Part shown: positions 46,835-58,515 of the stretch, one piece after another
How the letters are laid out: each line of letters begins with the position of its first letter
How positions within the stretch are numbered: position 1 is the stretch's first letter
Notes under the pieces: model-generated
What the model was told of the DNA's origin: nothing
What the model saw: the letters and a program-made list of their open reading frames with translations, nothing else
The model's database searches: none
Translations under genes and position numbers: made by a program
Assembly: GCF_003171515.1 (NCBI RefSeq)
Contig: NC_089390.1
Location: 4,154,001-4,218,000 of the forward strand
Origin: Pyrenophora tritici-repentis
Taxonomy: Eukaryota; Ascomycota; Dothideomycetes; Pleosporales; Pleosporaceae
Direction of reading: 5' to 3'
DNA: 64,000 nucleotides

Positions 46835-48793
46835 ATGGTTTCCGCCTCAAAAGCCGCCCGCCAGGCAAAGCGCGCCGCCGACGGCGACGCGAAGCCCAAG
46901 AAGACGGCCACTTCCAAGTTGTCGTCCAAGGCCAACTCCAAGAATGCTTCCAAGGCCAACTCTGAGAACGGCGACGAGGCCGAGGATCTCGAGCTGAACG
47001 AGGAGGTCAAGAAGCTCACCATGCAGGAAGACAAGCACGGTTTGTCGGACCGTGTCACCACCGGTGTGCTTGCTTCGCTCGAGCAGTCGCGCGACGTCAA
47101 GATCATCTCTGCCTCGCTCGTGTTCCACGGCAAGGTCCTCTTCAACGACTCAACCCTCGAGATCAACTACGGCCGACGATACGGTCTGTTGGGTGAGAAC
47201 GGTTGCGGAAAGACGACCCTCCTCAAGGCCATCGACAAGCGCGAGTTCCCCTTCCCCGAGCACATCGACATTTACCTGCTGAACCAGGGTGCCCCCAAGA
47301 CCGAGTTGGGCGCCTTGGAGTGGGTTGTACGTGAGGCTGAGAACGAGCTGGCTCGTCTCGAGAAGCTGGCAGAGGAGATCCTTGAGAAAGACGGTCCGGA
47401 GAGCCCTCTTCTCGACGACATCTACGAGGTATGTAGAAACGACCCGTGATATTTCACTCAACTAACGTTTCGCAGCGTCAAGAAGACATGGACCCATCGA
47501 CCTTCCACACCCGCGCCTCGCTCATTCTTACCGGTCTCGGTTTCAACAAGGTCACCATCAACAAGAAGACCAAGGACATGTCCGGTGGATGGCGTATGCG
47601 TGTCGCGCTCGCCAAGGCTTTGTTCGTCAAGCCCGCCCTCTTGTTGCTCGATGACCCCACAGCCCATTTGGACTTGGAGGCCTGTGTGTGGCTCGAGGAG
47701 TACATGAAGAAGTGGGAGCGCACTCTGGTTCTCGTGTCCCACTCCATGGACTTCTTGAACGGTGTCTGCACCAACATGATCGACATGCGCCAAAAGAAGC
47801 TTCTCTACTACGGAGGTAACTACGACACATACCACAAGACTCGTACTGAGCAGGAGGTCAATCAGACCAAGGCGTACGAGAAGCAACAAGACGAGATCAA
47901 GCACATCAAGAAGTTTATTGCTTCGGCTGGTACCTATGCCAACTTGGTCAGGCAAGCCAAGTCTCGTCAGAAGATTCTGGACAAGATGGAGGCAGACGGT
48001 CTCATCGAGCCTGTTCAGGTTGACCGTGTCTTCACTTTCCGTTTCGCCGATGTAGAGAAGCTCCCACCACCAGTACTGTCGCTAGACGACGTTACCTTTT
48101 CTTACTCTGGAGATCCAAAGGATAACCTATACGAGAACCTCGACTTTGGTGTCGACATGGACTCGCGAACAGCTCTTGTCGGACCCAATGGTGTCGGAAA
48201 GTCGACTCTCCTCAACATCTTCACCGGAAAGCTCAGCCCCACATCCGGTGTTGTTTCGCGCCATACTCACTTGAAGCTCGGTGTATACAGCCAGCACTCT
48301 GCTGAACAGCTAGATCTCACCAAGTCTGCTCTTGACTTTGTCCGTGACAAGTTCCACCACATCAGCCAAGATCTCCAGTACTGGCGTCAACAGCTTGGTC
48401 GCTATGGTATGACTGGTGAGGCACAAACATCCAAGATGGCCACTCTTTCCGACGGTCAAAAGTCACGTATCGTCTTTGCTCTGTTGGCTATCGAGGGCCC
48501 CAACATGTTGCTCCTCGACGAACCTACCAACGGTCTGGATATTCCTACCATTGACAGTTTGGCAGATGCCATCAATGCTTTCAGCGGTGGTGTCGTTGTC
48601 GTGTCTCACGACTTCCGGTATGTTCCTCCTTTTTGATTGACAAGACGATATACTGACGTTGAATAGATTGCTTGACAAGATTGCAAAGGATATCATGGTT
48701 TGCGAACACAAGACTGTTCGCCGGTGGGATGGCAGCATTGGAGAGTACAAGAACCATCTCCGCAAGAAGATGGCGTCGACTGGTGCTCTTTAA
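46835..48793 (+). CDS. ARB1: ABCF ATPase ARB1 (ribosome biogenesis)
   Basis: Soluble twin-cassette ABC-F ATPase that in yeast shuttles between nucleus and cytoplasm for 40S and 60S maturation and ribosome quality control. Exons: 46835-47428, 47476-48617 and 48667-48793 (introns 47 and 49 bp) give 1,863 nt, 620 aa. The N-terminus is Ala/Lys-rich and basic. Cassette 1 has GENGCGKTT, signature MSGGW and Walker [15 protein letters not shown], with Asp where most cassettes have the catalytic Glu. The ABCF linker carries [20 protein letters not shown]. Cassette 2 has GPNGVGKST, signature LSDGQKSR and Walker [14 protein letters not shown]. There are no membrane segments, as expected for ABCF. Confidence 0.95.
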
Positions 48794-49337
48794 GCGGAGG
48801 GTTGAAAGTCATTTTCCAAGTTGCATGCGTCTTCTGAGCAGCGGGACGCGGGTACAAAGCACAAAAAGTAATGGCCTTAGAGCAGGTTTCAGGATACCTC
48901 TGCAGTAGGCCGGCAGCTCATCGCTACCTGCGTCAGTGTCGTTCTGCACGGGTAGAGACATCTGGATTATGCGTTATGATGCATTGGGTCTTAGAGGAGT
49001 TTTAGAGTTGTCTTATCAATCAGAATCATACCATATAGAAGTTTGTTTGTCATGTCCATCTAGACGTGATGGTGATGACATACAGTAAGAGCGTTTGGAT
49101 AGTGTGTTTATGATCAAGTGTCTGGCACGTGCCGGTTAGTGAGCTATGCCCTGTGACAAGCACCCCACAAGTTTAACCTCCGCGGTAGTGGAGCTTGGTC
49201 GTTAACGCCGAACACCGCAATTCGTCTTTACTCCATCACTTCAATTCTTACTGTTGCCATCATTCCAGCACAGAGAATCTGGGACCCCACAGCTATCTTA
49301 TAAAGTTTCCACTCATTCAACACACCATCCACCCGAC
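48794..49337. other. Intergenic region ARB1 to GID9
   Basis: About 540 bp, no gene seen. Confidence 0.5.
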
Positions 49338-50739
49338 ATGGCAGAGCTTATGAGCACAAAGCTCAACGCGGAATCGCATCTGCTACTCGTACGTCTGCAG
49401 AGCATCTGCATCAATCACAAGCACAACTAATCTCCCGTCGCAGGACCAACCCCTCCTCCGCACGCCCTATGAGCTCTCCCGGCGCAACTTCAAAAACGCC
49501 CAACGCGTCATCGAACACACAACCTCGGCGCTCACAACCTCTCTAACAGCAACCACAAAAGCCGCATCCAAACCCAGCACCTCACCCAACACAACGCTCG
49601 AAAGCGTCGACTCGATGCTAACGCGACTACAAACGCTCAAACGCAAACTCCAAGTGCTACACGAAGAAGAAACCAAAATCCACACCTCGGCGAAAGCGCG
49701 GCTGCAACACCTGCAAGATCTGTACGACGTACAGTCGCTGGTGGACGTAAAGTACGACGAGTGGAGTCGCACGCGCTTGAGTCGTTTGCTGGTGGATTAT
49801 TTGTTGCGCGAGGGGTATACGGAGAGTGCGGCGTGTCTTGCGCGTAGTAAAGGGATTGAAGAGCTAGTCGACGTCGATGCTTTTGTTGCGTGCCAGCGTA
49901 TTGAGCGGAGTCTGAGAGAAGGCATGAGTACGGGGTTAGCGCTGGAGTGGTGTAAGGAGCATGGCAAGGAATTGAAGAAGGTGGGCAGTAAGCTGGAGTT
50001 TGAACTAAGGTTCCAGCAGTTTATTGAGTTGGTTAGGGAGGGGCATGCTGCTGCTGAGGAGGGCATGGATGTGGAGGATGGAGGTGTAGGTGTAGGTTCA
50101 GGCGTGGATAAATTGGGGGGAGGCGACGGCGCATGCAAAGATGTATTTGACGAAAAGTGGAGGGGATTTTGCGTTGATGGGGAGGGCGGCGGGGTTGTTG
50201 GCGTATAAACCTTGTGATGGGGTTGAGCCTTATCATGTAAGTTTTCCCTCTCACTCTATCATCTTCACCTCTACACCCAGCTAACAAACACAACACAGAC
50301 CCTATACTCCCCAACCCGCTGGTCCCACCTAGCCGACCTCTTCCTCCAAACCCACCACACACTCTACTCTCTCCCACCCCGCCCCCTCCTCCACATCGCC
50401 CTCTCCGCCGGCCTGTCCGCCTTGAAAACACCCGCCTGTCACTCCGCCTACACGCCCTCGTCTGCCTCGCCTGACTCCGCTGCTACAACAACAGTCTGCC
50501 CAATTTGCAGCACCGAGCTCAACGAACTCGCCCGCAACGTTCCTTACGCTCTGCACACAAAATCTATCGTCGAAGATGCGCCTGTTGTGCTGCCAAACGG
50601 GCGTATCTATGGCGAGGAGAGGTTGAGGGTGTTTAATGAGAAGGTTGGGACGGAGAGGGGGTGGGTGAGGGATCCGGTGGGGGGCTTGGGTGGGGAGGTT
50701 TGGAGGGAGAGTGAGGTAAGGAAGGTTTATGTTATGTGA
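49338..50739 (+). CDS. GID9: GID9/FYV10 (MAEA-like) subunit of the GID/CTLH ubiquitin ligase
   Basis: RING-like subunit of the GID/CTLH E3 ligase, which in yeast degrades gluconeogenic enzymes when glucose returns. Exons: 49338-49388, 49444 to about 50236, and 50299-50739. Residues about 18-140 are coiled coil. LisH/CTLH follow (RLLVDYLLREGYTESAACLA; FELRFQQFIELVREGH), then the CRA region (GGDFALMGRAAGLLAYKPCD) and the degenerate RING CPICSTELNELARNVPYALH. Between about 50070 and 50125 the frame changes. The first frame runs through a Gly/Val-rich stretch, while the homologous sequence (ATAHAKMYLTKSGG) starts at 50123 in another frame right after an AG. A 52-bp intron 50071-50122 would join them, but its donor (GTGGAG) is weak; a 37-bp intron or an indel is also possible. 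Confidence 0.85.
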
Positions 50740-50981
50740 GGGGGGAGCTTGTGCTTAGTGGTGTTTTGTTAAGGTTTTACTGGGTATAGTTTATGGGTTA
50801 TGCGATGGATGGGTATAGCGAGGCGTTTGGGTGTTTGTGGGACTGTCTGTCTGGTATGGCAGGGGCTTTGTGGGCCTGTTTCTTCAACGTCTGCTTGTGT
50901 GGCTGTAATGTAGTATAGTGTAGTTGCATCCTCAACACTACCCCATCAACCAGCACCATCCGATCCCACATAAAAACGCCC

Positions 50982-52185
50982 TCAATCATCCCCCCCCTCC
51001 CATTCCCCATCCCCTCTTTCCAACCCCCTCCTAACAGCCTCCCTCTGACTCCCTAACCCACCGCCCCTCCCCACTCTCCTAACCCTCTTCATCTCCTCCT
51101 CCTCCTCCCGATCAGCCACCAACTCCACCTTCTCAAAAACATACATCCTCGCCCTCCTATCCTCACCCTTCCACCCCGTCTCCATTGCCCCCAACGTCCT
51201 CACATGCGCATAACCAGGATATTGCGAAGCGTCAAACGCAAAACTCGTCACGACTTTGAGGCCGACATGGCGGGCGAGGTCGCGGATGTTCCATAGTGTG
51301 TAAGGGTCGGACTCGAATAGTGTGACTATTATTTTGCCGTGTGGGCGGAGGAATGGTGGTTTTGATGGCGGGAGTTTTTGTGACTGGGCGAGAAGTTGTG
51401 CAATACGATGTTTTGGTGTAGGAGTTTCAAGACAGGAATTGAAAAAGGAGACGAGGAGGTGTTGATTTGCGCGGACTTGGCGGTTTTGATCCGTGGAGAG
51501 ACCGCCAGTGTGGGGGAATTGGAAGACGATTGTGTCATAACCTTGTCGTTTGCCTCTCCTGCCACTTCCATTCCCAGCCTTCCCATTTCTCCCTCCCCCC
51601 TCGCTCTCCTCGTCCTCACCACCCTCCTCCTCATCCTCATCATCCACCCCAAAATCATCATCCCGCCTACACCTCAACCCCTTGTACCCCGAAATCCTCG
51701 TAGCATCAATCCCATAGTGCAACGGTACCGGCGGCGTCAGCGCTTCCAACTCCTCGCGTATATCCTCGAACCGCGGGTATTTCGCTCGTACTTCTTCCAA
51801 ACTGTCGTAGCAGGTGCCTACTACGTTTGCGCACCCGTGGGCGACGGCGAGGGAGTGGGTAAAGCTAAAGTCGCCTTCGCCGACGAGGAGGATGTGGTCG
51901 TAGGGGGAGAAGGGGATGGGGGGTTGTTGGGAGGGTTGGTGGTGTGTTTGTGTTTGTGTTTGTGTTGGCGTCGTGGCGGTGGATGTTGTGCTGGTGATGG
52001 TTTGGTGGCTGGTTTTTTTGTTTCTTGGATTTGTGTTTTGCTGTTGTCGCTGTTGCTTTCGCTGTCGCTGTTGTCGTGGGCTTGGTTTCTGCTGCTTTTG
52101 CGATTTTACGGTGATGCGCCATTATTTTTCGGTCGCCTTCGCGTTTGAGTTCGCGGCGCGCGCGCTTGGTTTTTGTTTTGGACAT
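50982..52185 (-). CDS. BMT5: BMT5-like 25S rRNA (uridine-N3)-methyltransferase (DUF2431)
   Basis: Rossmann-fold SAM-dependent methyltransferase of the BMT5 family, which in yeast makes m3U2634 in 25S rRNA. The core frame ends at the stop 50982-50984 and reads back through the SAM-binding motif HILLVGEGDFSFTHSLAVAH (about 51905-51845) and VGTCYDSLEEV to IVFQFPHTGGL, HGKIIVTLFESDPYTLWNI and LKVVTSFAFDASQYPGYAHV. A glutamate-rich insert lies around 51660-51600. The N-terminus is unresolved. A basic start (MSKTKTKRARRELKREGDRK, ATG at 52185) is in a different frame from the SAM motif, the region between is a CACAAA-type repeat almost free of GT donors, and no good intron joins them. A frameshift or a different start is likely. 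Confidence 0.75.
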
Positions 52186-52545
52186 TTTGTTGCCGATCTG
52201 ATGTGAATTTGAGGTAAAGGTATGGATGTGGTTGTTGCGATTTCCAATTGGGGATGCCGTCTCGGAGGTTTGCGGGGAACTTTTTTGGCTTGAGGTCTTG
52301 AGCTTGGGCCACCTGCATCGAGCGTTCAAGCATCGGCTTGTGAAAAGGAAGAGGGCTGAAATGCTTCACGAAAACCGCAGTATCTATACCAAGTAAAAAC
52401 ACAATCAAATACACAACACATAGTAATGACAATTGCTCAGATGGATGCATTCGTGGATTTCTAAATAACTACAATGTACAATGGACTCTTGTGCAGCAAC
52501 CGCAACGCGGAACATGCAATGCTCAATGAAACATCATCGTTAACT

Positions 52546-53841
52546 CTATATCAGATCACGCTTGACGAACTGGTCGTAAAGAGTTGATCCCAACTTAGCA
52601 GGCGAGCGCTCGACAGTGACACCAGCAGCCTCAAGCGCGGTGATCTTGGAGTTTGCATCACCCTTGCCACCGCTAACAATGGCACCAGCGTGACCCATTC
52701 TCCTGCCAGGTGGCGCAGAGATACCAGCAATGAAGCTGACAACGGGCTTGTTGGCGGTGTTGTACTCCTTCAAGAAGTCGGCAGCATCTTCTTCGGCTGA
52801 ACCACCAATCTCACCAATCATGATGATACCGTCAGTCTCCTCGTCCTTGAGGAAGACCTTGAGGCAGTCGATGAAGTTGGTTCCGGAAAAGGGGTCACCG
52901 CCGATACCGACGACCAGAGACTGTCCAAGGCCGGCTTGGGTGGTCTGGTTGACGGCTTCGTAGGTGAGGGTTCCGGAACGAGAGACGATACCAACACGGC
53001 CGCGCTTGTGGATGAATCCAGGCATGATACCGATTTTGCATTGGCCCTGGTAAGTTCAGTAAAGCTGTTGAAGAGTATCTGGGTGCGGGCATAACCGTAC
53101 GGGAGCGATGATACCGGGGCAGTTGGGGCCGACCATGCGAGACTTGTTCTGGCTCTTGAGCATATCCGTGATGCGGACCATGTCTACTTTAGTCAGTTCC
53201 TGTTAATCAAACTCCCGATATCTTGCTTACCGTGTTGGGGGATACCCTCAGTGATACTGTCTACTGTAAGTTTCCGTGTAGCTTAGGTTTCATGTGTACA
53301 CCTACGTCACAATAAGGGGAACCTCTGCGGCGATGGCTTCCTCGATACTGGCAGCGGCGACGGGTGGGCTACAATGGAGTCAGATGATATATTCCGTGGG
53401 GGGTCCTGTGATGCGTACGGAACGAAGATGGCAGTAGCAGAAGCCTGGGTCTCCTTGACGGCATCGGCTACGCTTTTGAAGACGGGCAGTCCGAGATGCT
53501 GGGTACCAGCCTTCTTGGGGTTTGTGCCTCCAACAACCTTTGTGCCTGCTTGTGTCAACCCCCTCCTCCGTCATAGCAAAGTAGCTTCGAGCGGGCGCAT
53601 ACCGTATTCAATCGCTTGTTGTGCGTGGAAACTGTTATTAATCAGCACCATATCCAATTGTAGCCTCCCCCACTTCCACTCACGTTCCCTGCTTTCCAGT
53701 GAAGCCCTGGAACAAGACCTTTGTGTCTCCGTTGATGCGCAGGTTCTTAATCGTCTCGGCATACTGCGAGGAAGCCGTCGCATACTGCCTGGTAGCGGAC
53801 TTGCAAAGCGCAGAGCGCAGCGGTTGCCGAATCGACTGCAT
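52546..53841 (-). CDS. LSC1: Succinyl-CoA ligase alpha subunit, mitochondrial
   Basis: Alpha subunit of the TCA-cycle enzyme that converts succinyl-CoA to succinate with nucleotide triphosphate formation in the mitochondrial matrix. Seven exons: 53841-53684, 53631-53603, 53545-53419, 53368-53306, 53256-53231, 53183-53101 and 53046-52546, total 987 nt, 328 aa. The N-terminus [20 protein letters not shown] is an Arg/Ser-rich mitochondrial presequence. The CoA-binding part is [20 protein letters not shown]. The ligase part holds [12 protein letters not shown] and the phosphohistidine motif [16 protein letters not shown]. Two exons are very small (29 and 26 nt). All joints give an uninterrupted match to the family. 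Confidence 0.95.
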
Positions 53842-54529
53842 CGTGACTGTGAAATGGCCACGGAAGCAAATCTGGGGTATTGGGAGGGGATTAGGGTCGA
53901 TTTGTTGGTGGTTAGCGGTCTGAGCGAAGCTGCGACATGGCGGGACTTGCTCGGAGGAGCTTGGCCAACCTGAAATCTCGTGCTAGGGTCCGTCCGCGCC
54001 CGACTACTCTACGAAAATAACTCGTTTGTCTACAACATCCGAACGGCATATATTGGACCAACACGGTTTTTTACTATTTAGGGAGCTTCGGCACTTCTCT
54101 GGGTGTTTCGAAGATTATACGTCATTGATGACACCCGGCCTGTCCTATCCATCAAATTTCATGTTGACCTGCATTACATTCCTGCATGGCGGATCCTTTA
54201 TGTTGAACACGTTGGTAGACCAAGGCACCACCACATGATCCATATCCGCTGTATTCTCAGAACCCTACTAATTTCACCACACTTCCGCGTTCATTGCAAG
54301 CCTATAAGCCAGACTCAAACAGTATAATGCTGTTGTATCAGCCCTGCGCAGGGCTGCATGCATGTAAAAGCATAGATTTGAAAATTAGTCGTTGCATAAA
54401 ACGTCTATGTTATACAATCAGCAGAGGCGAACATAGTCGCTCGATAATGCTCGTCAAGTAGCTCCAATTCCCAAAAGACGACTCCTATGCGTGGACATGC
54501 ATAATCCCCACGTTCCATCATAAACCCAT
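53842..54529. other. Intergenic region LSC1 to PHO88
   Basis: About 690 bp. It has the LSC1 promoter side and the 3' side of PHO88; no gene seen. Confidence 0.5.
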
Positions 54530-55265
54530 CTACTCGTCCTTGACACCACCACGGCCAGCACGCTCGGCAGCCTCAATGCTCTTCTTGTCCGTCTTGATCT
54601 CGCCACCACCCATAGCACCCATCATGCCACCAGTGGCCTTCCATGGCCTAGCAAGATCGCCGGTCGCGGGCTGGCCGAGGAGGTGGACCTTGACGAGGTT
54701 GCCCTCGAAGGCACCCTTGAGGGGAATGATGGACTGGATGAGAAGCGGGTTGGTGTACTTGAAGTAGAGGTGCATAACACACATCATTCCAACACCCATG
54801 AGTTGAGCCTTGAAGAGCTCGCGCAACTTCTGGAGATCGTAGGCCTTGACCGTAGTTGCGACAAACTTGGGCTCTTCGCCGGAACCCATCGGCGCAGGCT
54901 CGACGTATTTGACGACCGTCATGTCTATGCCATGTCAGCGCTACCACTCAGTATGAAGTTGCCTACGTTCCCTTGGCTTACCATTCTTCTTGTTGATTTG
55001 TGCCTGGACGTAGAAGTAGACACTGGCAATGATGATGTTGGACACAATGTAGAGTGCGCGCACACCATTGAGGACATTCGGGTCATCGAAAGGAATCTTC
55101 TTGGAAATTTGCATGAAACCACTGTACTTGTATTAGACAGGATCGAGTGCGCGAGTGCTGTGGAGGAGCCTACAGGATAATGACCAGGTTGGTACTGTAT
55201 CGGAATTAGCAAACTGTCAACATGTCAAGACTGGATACAACCTACATTTGCGGGCTGATCGCCAT
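54530..55265 (-). CDS. PHO88: PHO88/SND3 endoplasmic reticulum protein
   Basis: Small ER membrane protein, first linked to phosphate transport and later identified in yeast as SND3, part of the SRP-independent targeting route. Four exons: 55265-55246 (20 nt), 55194-55174 (21 nt), 55121-54982 and 54924-54530, total 576 nt, 191 aa. The two tiny first exons encode MAISPQITNLVIIL, which joins to GFMQISKKIPFDDPNVLNGV. A hydrophobic segment follows (RALYIVSNIIIASVYFYVQA), and the soluble part includes LMGVGMMCVMHLYFKYTNPL. The C-terminus is charged. Length and sequence fit the family. Confidence 0.93.
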
Positions 55266-55806
55266 GATGAGGGGTGGAGCGGGATATCCGGAACTGAGAT
55301 TTGACGGCGATTCTTTGCAAGAGTCCACAGACTGAGTTATTGCGCGAAACGTGGGTGAGAGGCAAAGGGAACTGGCGGGCGACTTTTGTGGTGGGCGAGG
55401 GTCCTTAGCGTCTCAAGAGGCCAGGTAGCCCGCGGTTTACTAGGCCGAACGCAAACGGCTTCTTTCGCTTCTAGGCGCGTCTTACGCCTTCTCTGGACAC
55501 ATGCAGGCTGGCCGTGACAGCATGTCTCTTAGCTATTACATCACGTTTCTTTCAAGTTCAGCCATGCAAAGAGCGTCTTCCGAGCTCCTGCCTTTTTCAT
55601 TCGTTTGTGTGTATCAACTCTATTGCCTGAGATACGCGTCCACTGCGACAGGCTATGCCTACCCATGCCCATGTTTAATCCAAAACTCCGCGCTAAACGA
55701 CCAGAAACTCCTCAGTCAACCTCACATAAAATTTGACTCTGTTGATGAGGAGATGCAATGCAAACAATGAAACCAACAATCCTGTATATATACAAGCCAG
55801 GGTTCA
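55266..55806. other. Intergenic region PHO88 to the USP gene
   Basis: About 540 bp, no gene seen. Confidence 0.5.
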
Positions 55807-58515
55807 TCACATGATGACGCACTCGCGGTCCGGACGGTTCTTGTCCTTGTGCTTACCTTTCTCCAAGGCTGCACCAGGATCCCTGCTCTTACTCCTCAAC
55901 CTATCCTTCTTCTCTTTTTTGATCTTGCCGCTATCTTTCCGGTCTTTTGCCGGCGATTGCACAGGCTGGTTGATTTCCACGCCCTTGGTATTGTCGCTCA
56001 AGATGACGGTATCATCATTAGCAGAGCCGGCTTCGGCCATGGTGAGCTTGTCTTTGCTACCGCGCCCCGTAAGCCTTGATATAGTGATGGATAATCGAGT
56101 CTCGGTTGTTGGACTGCCTGACCGACTTTTGGTGTTCCCGGGCATCCATATACGGGAACCGCGTCGAGATGTGGTCAAAAAACTGCTCTTCTGCTCGTCT
56201 GGTGTCTGTGGCTCCATCCGACCGCGCAGGTTGCCATCAATGTCCTCAATTGCAACGCTGCTCGCCCGATTGCTGGAAACGCTATTTCTGCTAAGCGGCT
56301 CGTCCGCTTGGTTGACATCAACACGCTCATTTGATATATTAGCTTGCTCACTCCCTCCAATCTTGTCTGTGTCTGATGAATTTGTCGAAGACACCGAAGC
56401 AAGCTTTTCGTGCGAGGGATTGACTGATGGGAGTTGGGATTGTGCCTCTGTGTAGGTTGGAGGATCTCCTCGTGAAGCCAGCTCTTCATCAATGGGCTGT
56501 ACTTGGTAAAAGAGGAGATATGGGGATTCTTCGCGTAGAGCCTTCTTGATATCGACCTCGGTCACTCGCTGTTTCGAAAGATCATCAAACCGTAACCATT
56601 TATCCTGGTCTTCTTCTGGCTCAGAATGCGAAGTCCCAGGTCGCCCAGGAGTGTTGGCACGTACGAGGGCAATATAGTGCCCCGAATCGACTGATACGCC
56701 CCGATGACAAACAACAGACTGGAGGACTAGCTTGAAGTTGCCAAAGAGCGGGCCCTCGTCTTTCATCCTGTCGTCGGAGATAAAGTGAGGAAGTCCAATG
56801 TCGAGCGGGATGTCGACATAGGTATCCAGCCGCTTTGGGGATCCATTTGGCGTCATCGTGTACCTCTTTAGGCATATTCCAAGCACGGGACGTTTTACTG
56901 AAAAATGTGCGGCGACTTGGGCATCTGTTCTGGGGACATTGTCGGTATACCAGGCTGTCCAGTGATTAGAGGAGCAGACTACAGAGCATTATTGACTTAC
57001 GAATGAGGCTGAAGAACTGCCACGCAGGCATGAGAATCTCCTTCTTAAGTAGAGAAGCAGATCGTGGCCGGCCACCAGAGCTTGTATCTAATACGTCTTC
57101 GACGTGTTTCTTCTCGTCAAACTTGCTCTCTGGCTGACGCGCGTACCGCTGGCTGAAGATACTATCGGCTCTGCGACGCCCTTCCAGGACAGGTCGTACT
57201 GGCGTCAATGGCGTGGTGGGCCCTAGGGAAATCGGCGTTGAGACAAGCGGAGTCATTGATCCGTCCAGTTCCGTGGTCTCGATATGGAAGGTCTCATTCT
57301 TCTCCGGGTCCCTGTCTACCAACTCCCCATCTCTTGACCTCATGGACGCTATCGTGTTTTGCCGTTGCAGGTACCGTTTGACTTCGATTCTGTTGTTGAA
57401 GTAGGTCTCGAGGCAGTCCTCCAACGTAACCACACTGTCACCCTCTTGTTCCGGGATCGCGACTTCTAGTAACCGTTCGTTGACGAACTTGTGATCGTCT
57501 TCCTTGTCTTCACGCCCCGTATGGTAAATGTCCATCTTCAGAGTAAGTAGCGGCAGCTCAAGTACACCGGTGATGAAGGTAAAGGCTTCGGATGCGTCTT
57601 GTTGTCGAACCTGGGCCGCATCTTCCCATCCACACTTTGCGAGTGAATCTTGGAGGTGTTTGGTCAAGTCAACCTTGATGAGTTCTCCGCTCCGTAAAAG
57701 ATTGACCCATAGTCGCAATACAGCCGCCAACTTTTTCCTTGGCTCATCTTCAAAATTGTCGTATAGCATCGCTTCAAAACTGTCTAGGCGGGCAAACATG
57801 GCGAACAGAAGTGCGTCGAGATAACAGGTAACCATGTTCCGGTTGATGGCGCCCAACATAGTTACGTTGGGATTGTATTCTTTTAATTCGCCCTCGAAGG
57901 ATTCGTTTGCGAGTACTAGGAGGTCATAGGCGCGGTCGAGATCGTCGGGCTGCCATGCAAGCGCGTATTCGGCTTGTTGCTCCCCCATGCTGGTTATGCC
58001 AGCACCTTGAAGGCGGCTAAGGAGCATCTTGACCTGCACCTTGTTAACAAAAGCGCAGCATAGCCAGAGTCCCCCCATACCTTCTTGTCGGCTTCATTGT
58101 TTGCTGGTGGTCTTGGACCTTCGCTTGTGAATATTCTATATAGTTCTGGCGACGTATTGGCCGAGCGAGACTGGAGTAAGATATAGTCAGAAGAATTCGA
58201 AGAAGACGGTCGAATGTCGATTGGCGCAAGATAATTACGAGACGGCAGCTTTTGGTGTAGAAATAAAAGGCTATCTTCTACCGATGTTCGCAATACAAAT
58301 GGAAGCTTGTGATACAACGTCTCGATACTACTGGATAGCCGTCGCTGGCGGACCGGAGAGCGTTCCGGTGCTGCAGTATCGGGCGACCATAGCAACGGAC
58401 TGAGAGAGTTGACAGAAGCGAAAGAGCTCGGGCGTACTTGTTTGCTGGCGTGCTTGGATGCGCGCTTCTCATGATGCTTTTCGCGCCGGCTAAGGAAGCG
58501 CGACATGCCGTTCAT
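55807..58515 (-). CDS. USP-family ubiquitin C-terminal hydrolase with a C-terminal CaaX motif
   Basis: Cysteine protease that removes ubiquitin from proteins. Exons: 58515-58081, 58033-57001 and 56954-55807, total 2,616 nt, 871 aa. The Cys box is degenerate: LGAINRNMVTCYLDALLFAM, with Cys in the TCY triad but lacking the usual GNT. The His box is intact (VSVDSGHYIALVRA), followed by WLRFDDLSKQRVTEVDI. A large insert lies between them. The last 130 residues are Ser- and Lys-rich, and the protein ends DRECVIM, a CaaX box of the farnesyl type (X = Met) behind basic residues. Intron 1 has two possible acceptors 6 nt apart (58040/58034), so two residues (VQ) may vary. The start at 58515 gives MNGMSRFLSRREKH. 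The target is unknown. Confidence 0.88.
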
